A stretch of 64,000 nucleotides of DNA, taken from NCBI RefSeq assembly GCF_016107705.1, contig NZ_JAEHGC010000002.1, forward strand, positions 186,001 through 250,000, written 5' to 3'. A program made the translations under genes and the position numbers. The notes under the pieces are model-generated. The model did not search any database. It saw only the letters and a list, made by a program, of their open reading frames with translations, and was not told the origin of the DNA. Source of the DNA: Neobacillus cucumis. Its GTDB lineage: Bacteria; Bacillota; Bacilli; Bacillales_B; DSM-18226. Position 1 is the first letter of the stretch; each line of letters opens with the position of its first letter. This document shows positions 25,498 through 34,145 of this stretch, piece by piece.

Positions 25498-25526
25498 AAA
25501 GCAGGGCCAAAATACGGCCCTGCTTT
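25498..25526 (-). terminator. Terminator of AIM24-family gene
   Basis: A perfect 11-bp stem AAAGCAGGGCC/GGCCCTGCTTT with a 7-nt loop, just after the minus-strand stop codon. Minus-strand tail is TTTTAGT; plus-strand tail is TTTCTCT. Confidence 0.75.
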
Positions 25527-25531
25527 CTCTA

Positions 25532-26320
25532 TCAATCCCCATTAAACATATCAAAAATTCCTCTGGCAATGCTGCCTTCATCTTTAGCGCCGCCGCGGGA
25601 AGGGGCAGCAGCAAACACTCGGCTGGCTAACCGGCTAAACGGCAGCGATTGGATCCAAACAGAGCCAGGTCCACGCAATGTGGCAAAGAATAAACCCTCA
25701 CCGCCGAACAAGGCGGTTTTGACTCCTTTTACAAATTCAATATCATATTGAACATTACTCGTCAACGCTACTAAGCAACCGGTATCGACACGCAGACTTT
25801 GACCAGGAAGAAGTTCTTTGCGGATAATTGTACCACCGGCATGAACAAATGCTAGTCCGTCACCTTCAAGTTTTTGCATTATAAAACCTTCGCCGCCGAA
25901 GAAACCAACGCCGACCTTTCGTTGGAATTCGATCCCGACGGTAACCCCTTTTGCTGCGGCTAAGAATGCATCCTTTTGGCAAATAATTTTACCGCCCAAT
26001 TCACTTAAGTCCATCGGAATTACTTTACCAGGATAGGGAGCCGCAAAGGAGACATGTTTCTTACCGACGCCTTGATTCGTAAAGGTCGTCATAAATAGGC
26101 TCTCACCGGTCAGCATCCGTTTTCCCGCACTGAATAATTTACCCATAAGGCCGCCGCCACCGCCGCTTCCATCACCAAAAATCGTTTCCATATGTATGTC
26201 ATCTTCCATCATCATAAAGCTTCCTGCTTCAGCAATGACCGTTTCTTGCGGGTCCAATTCCACCTCAACAAACTGCATGTCATCCCCATAAATTTTATAA
26301 TCAATTTCGTGGTTATTCAT
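25532..26320 (-). CDS. AIM24-family (TIGR00266) protein
   Basis: A 262-residue beta-rich protein with the family's repeated glycine segments ([47 protein letters not shown]). The family has a TRAP-like double-barrel fold and no firmly known role in bacteria. The ATG at 26320 follows GGAGGG by 6 bp. A TACAAT at 26359-26364 on the minus strand may be its -10 box. It is single-gene. Confidence 0.9.
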   Translation of the reverse strand: MNNHEIDYKIYGDDMQFVEVELDPQETVIAEAGSFMMMEDDIHMETIFGDGSGGGGGLMGKLFSAGKRMLTGESLFMTTFTNQGVGKKHVSFAAPYPGKVIPMDLSELGGKIICQKDAFLAAAKGVTVGIEFQRKVGVGFFGGEGFIMQKLEGDGLAFVHAGGTIIRKELLPGQSLRVDTGCLVALTSNVQYDIEFVKGVKTALFGGEGLFFATLRGPGSVWIQSLPFSRLASRVFAAAPSRGGAKDEGSIARGIFDMFNGD

Positions 26321-26410
26321 GTTTATCCCTCCACTTTTCAAATCAAACTTCTATCTTTATTGTAAAAGATTTAGGAAAAATGTGCTATTAAAGAATGGAA
26401 AAATCCAACA

Positions 26411-26526
26411 AAAAAAGACGCCTTTCAAAGAAGGCGTCTTCTCGCGTATTGAGGCGAAGAACCGCACTCCACATAGTGCGCTCCATAAAGGAATGTTCTT
26501 CGGCTTACACAACTCAGCTCATCGCT
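26411..26526 (-). ncRNA. Putative independent small RNA (about 115 nt)
   Basis: On the minus strand a strong promoter is followed by a structured, non-coding segment and a terminator. Visible structure: a stem of GAAGAAC with GTTCTTC enclosing an inner hairpin CGCACT/AGTGCG, then a perfect 10-bp terminator stem AAGACGCCTT/AAGGCGTCTT (26415-26424 with 26431-26440) and a run of seven Ts. The only ATG in it reaches a stop after two codons. It could also be a leader of the downstream AIM24 gene, but a possible second promoter before that gene argues for a separate RNA. I do not recognise its family. Confidence 0.6.
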
Positions 26527-26531
26527 CTGTT

Positions 26532-26560
26532 ATTATAGCACCTGCGATAATAGAAAACAA
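26532..26560 (-). promoter_or_regulatory. Promoter of the putative small RNA
   Basis: Minus-strand TTGTTT (26560-26555), 17 bp and perfect TATAAT (26537-26532) with a TGC extended -10. Confidence 0.75.
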
Positions 26561-26584
26561 GTGAAATTTTTTTGAAAAAAAGTA

Positions 26585-26613
26585 TTGCTAAAATCTTAGT
26601 ATTATCCTATATT
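26585..26613 (+). promoter_or_regulatory. Promoter of sulP-arsR operon
   Basis: TTGCTA (26585-26590), 17 bp and TATATT (26608-26613). An AT-rich imperfect dyad follows and could be bound by the ArsR-type protein encoded downstream. Confidence 0.55.
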
Positions 26614-26657
26614 CAAATAATCAGATATATAAAAATAAGAAGATAAGAAGGGTTCAT

Positions 26658-28403
26658 ATGTTGATTGACAAAAGATTCCATCGTTATTCCTTAAGCAGTG
26701 TACCAAAAGACCTCATTTCGGGATTAATTGTAGGAGTCATCGCGATTCCTTTAGGAATGGCGTTCGCCATCGCTTCAGGGGTGAAGCCGGAGTATGGAAT
26801 CTATACGACGATTGTCGCAGGGATCCTTATCTCCTTATTGGGCGGTTCGAAGTACCAAATTGGCGGTCCAACCGGAGCATTTATACCGATTCTTTTCGGA
26901 ATCGTTATGACCTATGGCTATGAAAACCTGTTAATTGCTGGATTTTTAGCCGGGGTTATGCTGACATTGATGGGGATTTTTAAGCTCGGATCACTTATCA
27001 AATACATTCCGCGTCCAGTCACAATTGGTTTTACAACCGGGATTGCCGTAACGATTTTTACAGGGCAGGTGGCAAGCTTTTTAGGACTTTCTGGAATCAA
27101 AAAACATGAAGAGTTTATTCTCAACCTAAAGGAAATCTTTGTTCATCTCGGTACAGCCAATGTTTACAGTATTTTAACAGCAGGAATTTGCCTGATCACG
27201 ATTATATTGACTCCAAAGATCGCGCCAAGGGTGCCCGGCCCACTGATTGGTTTAGTCGTATCCACCCTTGCGGCAACATTTTTTTATCCTGGTCAAGTAG
27301 CGACAATTGGAACAGCCTATGGGGAAATCCCTAGTGCATTACCGCAAATTCAGATTCCACATTTAAGTATGGAAATGATTGTAAAATTGTTGAAGCCGGC
27401 CTTTGTCATTGCCATGCTTGGCGGGATTGAATCTCTATTATCTGCTGTTGTTGCGGATGGAATGACCAATAGCCGCCATAACAGCAATAAGGAACTGATT
27501 GGGCAGGGCATAGCTAATATGATAACACCATTATTTGGTGGAATTCCGGCAACCGGGGCATTAGCCCGTACAGCAACCAATATAAAAAATGGAGCTGTTT
27601 CACCGTTTTCCGGGATTATACATGGGATTGTGGTTTTACTGGTGCTCTTATTTTTTGCCCCTCATGCATCCTATATTCCGCTAGCGAGTATGGCGCCGAT
27701 TTTGATGGTGGTTGCTTGGAACATGAGTGAAAGAAAAGTGTTTTCCCATATATTTAAAACAAAATCAATGGATTCTTTAACCTTGCTCGTTACTTTTCTA
27801 TTAACGGTTTTTGTCAATTTGACAACTGCGGTGGAAGTAGGTCTTGTGATGTCAGCACTTATCTTTGTGAAGCGGATGAGTGATGTAACGGTTACGGCAA
27901 AGGCCTTGCCAAACCGCGAGCATAAGCATGAAAAAGTGGATACAAATATGGTGACGGATACACATGATTGTCCGCAAATTAGTATTTTTAATGTAGAGGG
28001 TCCCTTGTTTTTCGGGGCAGCTCAAACCTTTGAAAAAACGATCATGAGTACGATTAACTACCGTCCAGAAATCCTTTTATTGCGAATGGGACGGGTACCA
28101 TTTATGGACACAACGGGTGAGGCGATTTTAGCCAGTATTGTCCGTCATTTTTCAAAAAGTGGTATAGTTATCATATCAGGTCTGAATGCACAGCCGGAAA
28201 AGGTTCTACAGAAGACCGGCCTCTATCAAATGATTGGTGAGGATCATTTCTTTGAGCATACGGGTGAAGCAATTCAGTACGCCCTCGATCAGATTAATAA
28301 AAACAAATGTTTAGGCTGTAAGCATTTTGCCTTTAGGGAGTGTAGTAAGTTATCTGCTTCTGGGGCTGCAGAAGGTAGGAAAAAGTTATCGGCTACCTTT
28401 TAG
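26658..28403 (+). CDS. SulP-family anion transporter with STAS domain
   Basis: A 581-residue SulP transporter. About 10-12 N-terminal helices carry family segments (KDLISGLIVGVIAIPLGMAF, KYQIGGPTGAF), and a STAS domain (about 440-550) has MDTTGEAIL. SulP proteins carry sulfate, bicarbonate or other anions. The last 35 residues hold a cysteine cluster (CLGCKHFAFREC) that is not part of the usual STAS domain and might bind metal or sense redox state. It is followed after 15 bp by an ArsR regulator, which probably controls it. Confidence 0.9.
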   Translation: MLIDKRFHRYSLSSVPKDLISGLIVGVIAIPLGMAFAIASGVKPEYGIYTTIVAGILISLLGGSKYQIGGPTGAFIPILFGIVMTYGYENLLIAGFLAGVMLTLMGIFKLGSLIKYIPRPVTIGFTTGIAVTIFTGQVASFLGLSGIKKHEEFILNLKEIFVHLGTANVYSILTAGICLITIILTPKIAPRVPGPLIGLVVSTLAATFFYPGQVATIGTAYGEIPSALPQIQIPHLSMEMIVKLLKPAFVIAMLGGIESLLSAVVADGMTNSRHNSNKELIGQGIANMITPLFGGIPATGALARTATNIKNGAVSPFSGIIHGIVVLLVLLFFAPHASYIPLASMAPILMVVAWNMSERKVFSHIFKTKSMDSLTLLVTFLLTVFVNLTTAVEVGLVMSALIFVKRMSDVTVTAKALPNREHKHEKVDTNMVTDTHDCPQISIFNVEGPLFFGAAQTFEKTIMSTINYRPEILLLRMGRVPFMDTTGEAILASIVRHFSKSGIVIISGLNAQPEKVLQKTGLYQMIGEDHFFEHTGEAIQYALDQINKNKCLGCKHFAFRECSKLSASGAAEGRKKLSATF

Positions 28404-28418
28404 AAAGGAGTGGAAAAT

Positions 28419-28775
28419 TTGAATTTAGAAATACAGCAATTTAAAGCGGAGTTTTTCAAGGCACTTGCCCATCCATTACGAATCCGCATTTTAGAACTGT
28501 TAGCTGAAGGGGATAAAAATGTCAATGAAATTCAAACCCTGGTTGGCAGTGAAGGGTCCGCTGTTTCCCAGCAATTGCAGGTTTTAAGGGCAAAAAATAT
28601 TGTCACAGGGACAAAAGAAGGAAATAAAGTGATTTATACCTTAAAGGATCCTATGATTATTGAATTATTAGCTGTAGCTCGTCAAATCTTTAATAACCAC
28701 CTTGTTGATACCATCTCTATATTAGATAAATTTAAAGATGGGGAAGAAGAGTTGACGCTCACGCCGAAGAATTAA
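28419..28775 (+). CDS. ArsR-family regulator
   Basis: A 118-residue winged-helix repressor with FKALAHPLRIRILELLAEGDKNVNEI and SAVSQQLQVLRAKNIVTGTKEGNKVIY. It lacks the CxC metal site in the recognition helix of ArsR/CadC, and has no cysteine at all, so the signal is probably not a thiol-bound metal. The TTG at 28419 is chosen because it lies 8 bp after AAGGAG, whereas a GTG at 28410 overlaps that site. Co-transcribed with the SulP gene. Confidence 0.88.
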   Translation: MNLEIQQFKAEFFKALAHPLRIRILELLAEGDKNVNEIQTLVGSEGSAVSQQLQVLRAKNIVTGTKEGNKVIYTLKDPMIIELLAVARQIFNNHLVDTISILDKFKDGEEELTLTPKN

Positions 28776-28791
28776 GTTCTTCGGCGTTTTT
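28761..28791 (+). terminator. Terminator of sulP-arsR
   Basis: A perfect 11-bp stem ACGCCGAAGAA/TTCTTCGGCGT with a 5-nt loop and T-run. It overlaps the last codons of arsR. Confidence 0.9.
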
Positions 28792-28948
28792 CTATATATA
28801 GCCCCAAATATTATTCGACAATTTCCTTCTTTTTTATTTTCATGACCCTGTCCTTTTAGAAGGTTTAATGAGGTAATAAACAATGGCATAGATACGATTG
28901 AGTGCGACAGGTGTAGGATATTGTAGATTTGTGTCAACTGTTCCTTTC

Positions 28949-28977
28949 TTGACAATATGCCTAATAAATGTTAAATT
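28949..28977 (+). promoter_or_regulatory. Promoter of the cold-shock gene
   Basis: TTGACA (28949-28954) with TTAAAT or TAAATT 16-17 bp downstream. The start near 28983 gives a leader of about 150 nt, as is usual for cold-shock mRNAs. The rest of the gap from 28792 shows no gene. Confidence 0.65.
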
Positions 28978-29130
28978 TTAATCAGCCGTTGCACGAGATT
29001 AGATTTATGCAAAAGCTTGTTCAAAGTTTAACCGAAGTTTGGATAAGAAAGTGAAAGTAAAGCTATCACGTTGTAATTTGGTGAATTTTACACATGGTTT
29101 CTATGGAGGCCAATAGGAGGATTTTTTTAC

Positions 29131-29331
29131 ATGAAAAACGGTAAAGTAAAATGGTTTAACTCTGAAAAAGGTTTCGGATTCATCGAAGCTGAAGACGGAA
29201 ACGACGTATTCGTTCACTATTCTGCAATCCAATCTGAAGGTTTCAAAACTTTAGAAGAAGGTCAAGAAGTTTCTTTCGAAGTAGTTGAAGGAGCTCGTGG
29301 ACCACAAGCTGCTAACGTAACTAAAAAGTAA
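29131..29331 (+). CDS. CspA-family cold-shock protein
   Basis: A 66-residue single cold-shock domain with both RNA-binding motifs, KGFGFIE and VFVHYS. It melts RNA structure and aids translation at low temperature. The long leader ends with two Shine-Dalgarno-like stretches (TGGAGG at 29104-29109 and TAGGAGG at 29114-29120); the second is 10 bp from the ATG. Codons are the preferred ones of a highly expressed gene. Confidence 0.96.
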   Translation: MKNGKVKWFNSEKGFGFIEAEDGNDVFVHYSAIQSEGFKTLEEGQEVSFEVVEGARGPQAANVTKK

Positions 29332-29349
29332 TTTAACGAAACCAATTCC

Positions 29350-29382
29350 AACAGTCCGATAGATTTATCGGGCTGTTTTTTA
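29350..29382 (+). terminator. Terminator of the cold-shock gene
   Basis: A 10-bp stem AACAGTCCGA/TCGGGCTGTT (one G-U) and a T-run. Confidence 0.88.
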
Positions 29383-29414
29383 TATTTGGTGAATGCTTTG
29401 AGTATTATTGAAAT

Positions 29415-29512
29415 ACTTTCCAGTTTGGTTGGTTTACTTTCCAGTTTGGTCAAAATACTTTCTACTTAATACATTTTATTTTCCAGTTTAGCTAAAATAC
29501 TTTCCATTTAAT
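29415..29512. repeat. 21-bp tandem repeat array, block 1
   Basis: Five copies of an ACTTTCCAGTTTGGT-like core begin at 29415, 29436, 29457, 29478 and 29499, exactly 21 bp apart. The core is well kept and the rest of each unit is AT-rich. It lies in the 475-bp gap between the cold-shock gene and sbcD; no gene is supported on either strand. Confidence 0.85.
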
Positions 29513-29631
29513 ACAATCACGCCTCAATAGAGCGTAATGGTTATCTTAAATCACTTAAATTATCATATCTTATACTAATTATTGAATAATTCGTATGGTT
29601 AAGATGCCCATTTTTTAATAATCTTTGATTT

Positions 29632-29688
29632 ATTTTCCACTTTGGTAAATTTACTTTCCACTTCAGCCAAAATACTTTCCACTCCAGC
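29632..29688. repeat. 21-bp tandem repeat array, block 2
   Basis: Three further copies of the same core start at 29632, 29653 and 29674, again exactly 21 bp apart, but 133 bp (not a multiple of 21) after the last copy of block 1. The 120 bp between the blocks are unrelated and look like an insertion. Confidence 0.85.
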
Positions 29689-29762
29689 TCATCCACCATA
29701 ACAAGCATCCACAAACCCTTCATTTCCTTCTTAGATTTCCCAAACTATTACATATGGTATTT

Positions 29763-29771
29763 TGCTATAAT
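29763..29771 (+). promoter_or_regulatory. Extended -10 promoter of sbcDC
   Basis: TGC-TATAAT at 29763-29771, without a convincing -35 box; transcription would begin near 29778. Confidence 0.5.
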
Positions 29772-29806
29772 AGTAGTATTGAAATCTAGCTAACGGGGTG
29801 AAAAGA

Positions 29807-30952
29807 ATGAAGTTTATCCATACTGCCGACTGGCATTTAGGGAAATTGGTACATGGAGTCTATATGACCGAGAATCAGCGTGAAATTCTTGAACAGTTTG
29901 TGCAAGTTGTTGCAGAAGAACAGCCGGATGCCGTCGTAATTGCCGGGGATTTATATGACCGGTCCGTCCCGCCAACAGATGCCGTCGAATTATTAGATGA
30001 AATCCTTTTTAAAATCAATGTCGAACTAAAAACGCCGATTGTCTCAATTGCAGGAAACCATGACAGTGCAGAGCGGCTCTCATTTGGAAGTTCATGGTAC
30101 AAGCATAGTCAATTTTATTTAACTGGGAAACTAACCAATACGTTTACACCAGTCCAAGTGAATGGTGTTAATTTTTATCTTGTACCCTATGCAGAACCTG
30201 GTGTCGTCCGTCAGCTTTTGGAGGATGATTCAATCCATTCCCACCATGATGCCATGAAGGCACTCATCGGGAAAATGGAGGAAACGTTAAATCCAAACGA
30301 ACCGAATGTTTTGGTCGGACATGCCTTTGTGTTGGGCGGGAAGACATCGGATTCTGAACGAGTTTTATCTGTCGGCGGTTCCGGTTGTGTCGGTGCGGAA
30401 CTATTTGAACCCTTTTCCTATACCGCACTTGGACATCTTCATAGTCCTGATGCGATTAACCATCATAAGGTGAAATACTCAGGCTCACTCCTAAAATATT
30501 CTTTTTCTGAAGCGAAACAAAATAAATCTATTTCCATTATTGAAATGGATGACAAAGGTCAGTTTACACATCGTTATCGTGCGTTAACCCCTACACATGA
30601 TATGAGGGAACTTGAAGGACACCTGGAAGAATTATTAGACCCTTCATTTTACGAAAAACAACGTGTCCATGATTATTTGAAAATATCGTTATTGGATGAA
30701 GGGGCATTAATTGACCCGATTAATAAATTGCGCCAAGTATACCCAAATGTGCTGCATCTTGAACGGAAAATCGATTTAACGGATATGAAGAAAAAACAAT
30801 CCTACAATGCAGTGCAAGGGGATAAGAAATCAGAGATTGAATTATTCGAGCAATTTTATAACGAAATGACTTCAGCCGAATTTACAAAGGACAAAAAGTC
30901 GGTTATGGCTGAAGTGATTGAAAAAGTTTTAAAAGAGGAGGGAGCGAAATGA
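29807..30952 (+). CDS. sbcD: Nuclease SbcD
   Basis: A 381-residue Mre11-type nuclease with the phosphoesterase motifs in order: DWHLGK, GDLYDRSVPP, GNHDS, GHAF and GHLHSP, which hold two Mn ions. With SbcC it opens and trims DNA hairpins and blocked ends. The ATG at 29807 follows ACGGGGTGA; an in-frame GTG at 29798 is inside that site. Its stop overlaps the sbcC start by 4 bp. Confidence 0.95.
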   Translation: MKFIHTADWHLGKLVHGVYMTENQREILEQFVQVVAEEQPDAVVIAGDLYDRSVPPTDAVELLDEILFKINVELKTPIVSIAGNHDSAERLSFGSSWYKHSQFYLTGKLTNTFTPVQVNGVNFYLVPYAEPGVVRQLLEDDSIHSHHDAMKALIGKMEETLNPNEPNVLVGHAFVLGGKTSDSERVLSVGGSGCVGAELFEPFSYTALGHLHSPDAINHHKVKYSGSLLKYSFSEAKQNKSISIIEMDDKGQFTHRYRALTPTHDMRELEGHLEELLDPSFYEKQRVHDYLKISLLDEGALIDPINKLRQVYPNVLHLERKIDLTDMKKKQSYNAVQGDKKSEIELFEQFYNEMTSAEFTKDKKSVMAEVIEKVLKEEGAK

Positions 30953-33900
30953 AGCCAATAAAACTAACGATGCAGGCATTTGGGCCATATGCGGGTTCTG
31001 AGTCGATTGACTTTACGGAGCTTGGCAACCGAACGATGTTTGTCATTTCAGGAAAAACCGGTTCGGGTAAAACAACCATTTTTGATGCTATCAGTTATGC
31101 AATCTATGGAAAAGCAAGCGGTGAAGACCGCAATGGACCGGAACTTCGCAGTCAGTTTGCACCGGATGATTTATTGACCGAGGTTTCACTTGATTTTTCC
31201 CTTCGAAATAAACGGTATTCGATTACACGCTTGCCGCAGCAATTAAAAAAGAAAGAAAAAGGCGATGGCTATACGCAAATAGGTGCAAAAGCGGAGTTAT
31301 TCATGGTAGATGAAACCGGTGAGAAAAAGCTGATTGCGTCTAAAGTCAGTGATGTGGAGGAAAAAATTAAAGAAATCATGCTGATTGACAGCAATCAATT
31401 TCGCCAGATTTTGATGATTCCTCAAGGAGAATTCCGAAAACTGTTAACTTCTGATAGTAAAGATAAAGAAGTCATTTTGCAGCGGCTTTTCCATACACAG
31501 GTCTATAAATTGGTCGAGGAAAAACTTAAGAATGAAGCGGTTGAGCTGAAAAAATCCGTTGAAGATCAAATCAAAGCGAGAAATGAAGCAATTCACCGAA
31601 TCCAAGCTGTAACCAATGAGGAGCTACGGGAATACGTGGAAACGGGAAGTGAGAATGACACGATCATCTTGCCGTTATTATTGAAGGAAATTGCCGGAAT
31701 GGCGGAAGAACTTGAAAAATTGGAACAAGCAGTGAAGGAAAAAACACAGGAACAAGACGGGCGGAAGGCACAGCTATTTGAGGCAGAAGCGATTCTGAAA
31801 CAGCTTGAAACTAAGGAGCAGCTGCGTATTCGAAAAAACGAACTGGAAGCAAAAGGAGATATTTTTACAGGCAAAGAAAAACAAGTTGAAAAAGCGCGGA
31901 AGGCTGCACTTTTAGCAAAACAGGAGGAGCTTTGTCATCGTTTAAAACGGCAGATGGATGAAGCGAAAGATTCGTTTACAGCGATTCAAACCGAAATTGA
32001 AAAATTATCTGCCCTTATCCAACAAAGTGAACTCAAGGTTCAGGCAGAACTTGAACGGGAAGGGGAGCGTCAGGCTGCCCAGGAAGAAATCAATCGCCTT
32101 GTTCACATGAAAGAGGATGTTTATTCCTTTGCAACACTCGATAAAGAGAAAAGACAAGTTGAAAACCAGCTGAAACTGAAGCTGGAAGAGCAGCAAAAAA
32201 CAGAAAAGAAATTAGCGCAACTAGAAGAACAGTTCAAGTCTCTTTCTCTGCAAAAAGCGGAAATTGAAAAGGGTCAAATTTCCTTTGCCGAAAATAAAGG
32301 TCAACTGGATCGGCTTCAGTCAGAAATTGAACGCCTCATGAAATATGAAACAACACTTGTATTACATCAAAAAGCCGAAAATAATTTGAAGGTTGTAAAG
32401 GGGCGCTATGAAAACACATCTGCTCGATATTTAGATGCAAAGACTCATCTTGAAAGCTTAGAGAATAAATGGATTCATGGTCAAGCTGCACTTTTGGCAG
32501 CAAAGCTTCATGAGGGAGAAGCCTGTCCAGTTTGTGGTTCCGAACATCATCCATCCCCTGCACCTTTTCATGAAGATTCTATACCTAATGAACAAGATTT
32601 AAAGGCAGCTAAGGATCAGGTAACTCTATTAGAAAAGGAAAAATCAAAGGATGAATCCAGTTACTACGAACGCCTTTCAGAAGAAAAAAGACAACGGGAA
32701 GCATTGGATGAAATTCTCAAGGATATTCACTTTTACCGGGCCGATTTTACAGAGAATGATTTAAATGTTGTGAAATCGGAGGTTACATTTGAAAAAGACA
32801 GCTTGGATCGGGTTCAAAGAAACCTTGGTGAACAAATAAAACTTCTTGGACAGGTGCAAGAGAATTTGGAGAAAGCGGAAACGGGAAAAACGGCGTTCCA
32901 GAATGCTCTTCAACAACTTGCCAATGAGGTTATGGATCTAAGGGTTTGTTTTACAGCAAAGAATACTGATATGACACGAATGATGAAAAGTATTCCAGAA
33001 AACCTTCGAACGGAAGCTGAGTATGAAAAGGCACTTACAGGGACCAAGAAACTTCTTGAGTCATTACTTCAACAGTTCGAGGCTGCTAAACAACAATTAC
33101 AAGCAGTAAAGGAACGTCATTCCGCTGAATCTGCAAGATTAGTAGATGCTGAAAAAATTCTCACTGCAAAAGCGGCTGAACTTGATACAGAACGTGCAGC
33201 ATTCTTAAATCAGTTATCAATGCAAGGTTTTGAAAAATGGGGAGATTATAGTGCAGCGAAACTATCAGATGGTGAAATCCAAGCTATTGAAATGGAAATC
33301 CGCCGGTACCGCGAGGATGTAAGATCCGTTACCGACCAATTTGAACAGTTACAGGAGTTATTGAAGGATGTTAAAACACCTGATGTTACTGCTATACGAG
33401 AGGACCTGGAAAAATTAGTCCATGCGGTAGACCAATTGAATCATGAGCGTACTGATTTTATTATGAAAAAGCGTGATAACGAAGAAATATATCAACGTAT
33501 TGTCAGTTTGAATGAACAAATGAAGGTACTGGAAGATAGGCATAAGCTGATTGGCCATCTTGCCGATATCTCTAGCGGGAAAAATACTTTCAGGATTACC
33601 TTTGAACGCTTCGTGCTTGCCGCCTTCTTAGATGATATTTTGAGAGAGGCGAATGTTCGATTACGTAGGATGACATCAGGACGGTTCCATCTGAGTCGGA
33701 AAACGGACCGTTCGAAAGGGAATGTTCAAAGTGGATTAGAGCTTCTAGTCTTTGACCAATATACTGGCCAGGAGCGTCATGTAAAAACATTATCTGGCGG
33801 GGAAAGCTTTAAGGCCGCACTTTCATTAGCATTGGGACTCGCAGATGTCGTTCAAAACTACGCTGGCGGGGTTTCATTGGAAACGATGTTTATTGATGAA

Positions 33901-34086
33901 GGGTTCGGAACTCTCGACCCTGAATCGCTCGATCAGGCAATTGAAGCGTTGATCGATATCCAAAGCAGCGGCCGTTTGGTTGGAATCATCTCCCATGTCC
34001 CTGAGCTTAAAGAACGGATTGATGCCAGACTAGAAGTTATTGCCGGACAAACGGGAAGCAGGACGGAGTTTGTGTTTACTAATTAG
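30949..34086 (+). CDS. sbcC: Exonuclease subunit SbcC
   Basis: A 1045-residue SMC-like ATPase. The Walker A motif GKTGSGKTT is near residue 35 and the N-terminal lobe leads into a long coiled coil, broken by the zinc hook CPVC (C526, C529). A second coil returns to the C-terminal lobe with the signature LSGGESFKAALSLALGLAD and Walker B MFIDEGFGTLD. Length and layout are normal for the Rad50 homologue that partners SbcD. Confidence 0.96.
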   Translation: MKPIKLTMQAFGPYAGSESIDFTELGNRTMFVISGKTGSGKTTIFDAISYAIYGKASGEDRNGPELRSQFAPDDLLTEVSLDFSLRNKRYSITRLPQQLKKKEKGDGYTQIGAKAELFMVDETGEKKLIASKVSDVEEKIKEIMLIDSNQFRQILMIPQGEFRKLLTSDSKDKEVILQRLFHTQVYKLVEEKLKNEAVELKKSVEDQIKARNEAIHRIQAVTNEELREYVETGSENDTIILPLLLKEIAGMAEELEKLEQAVKEKTQEQDGRKAQLFEAEAILKQLETKEQLRIRKNELEAKGDIFTGKEKQVEKARKAALLAKQEELCHRLKRQMDEAKDSFTAIQTEIEKLSALIQQSELKVQAELEREGERQAAQEEINRLVHMKEDVYSFATLDKEKRQVENQLKLKLEEQQKTEKKLAQLEEQFKSLSLQKAEIEKGQISFAENKGQLDRLQSEIERLMKYETTLVLHQKAENNLKVVKGRYENTSARYLDAKTHLESLENKWIHGQAALLAAKLHEGEACPVCGSEHHPSPAPFHEDSIPNEQDLKAAKDQVTLLEKEKSKDESSYYERLSEEKRQREALDEILKDIHFYRADFTENDLNVVKSEVTFEKDSLDRVQRNLGEQIKLLGQVQENLEKAETGKTAFQNALQQLANEVMDLRVCFTAKNTDMTRMMKSIPENLRTEAEYEKALTGTKKLLESLLQQFEAAKQQLQAVKERHSAESARLVDAEKILTAKAAELDTERAAFLNQLSMQGFEKWGDYSAAKLSDGEIQAIEMEIRRYREDVRSVTDQFEQLQELLKDVKTPDVTAIREDLEKLVHAVDQLNHERTDFIMKKRDNEEIYQRIVSLNEQMKVLEDRHKLIGHLADISSGKNTFRITFERFVLAAFLDDILREANVRLRRMTSGRFHLSRKTDRSKGNVQSGLELLVFDQYTGQERHVKTLSGGESFKAALSLALGLADVVQNYAGGVSLETMFIDEGFGTLDPESLDQAIEALIDIQSSGRLVGIISHVPELKERIDARLEVIAGQTGSRTEFVFTN

Positions 34087-34104
34087 AAGAAAATGAATAG
34101 AAAA

Positions 34105-34140
34105 AAAGCAGCTGGGTTCAAGTGTGAATTCAGCTGCTTT
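34105..34140 (-). terminator. Terminator between sbcC and the flavoprotein gene
   Basis: A stem of about 16 bp with two imperfect pairs (34105-34120 with 34125-34140). On the minus strand it is followed by seven Ts, so it best serves the flavoprotein gene. Confidence 0.8.
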
Positions 34141-34145
34141 GGCAT

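Noticed and set aside
26319..26564. Plus-strand 81-residue reading frame
   Set aside because: It overlaps the small-RNA unit and the AIM24 promoter region, has no ribosome site and its peptide shows no pattern of a real protein.
29415..29688. CRISPR-like array
   Set aside because: The conserved part is only about 15 bp, the period is a fixed 21 bp with no room for unique spacers, and no cas gene is present.
29541..29723. Minus-strand 60-residue reading frame with KWKV/KWKI heptads
   Set aside because: The heptads come from the 21-bp DNA repeat; there is no ribosome site and the other block uses a different frame.
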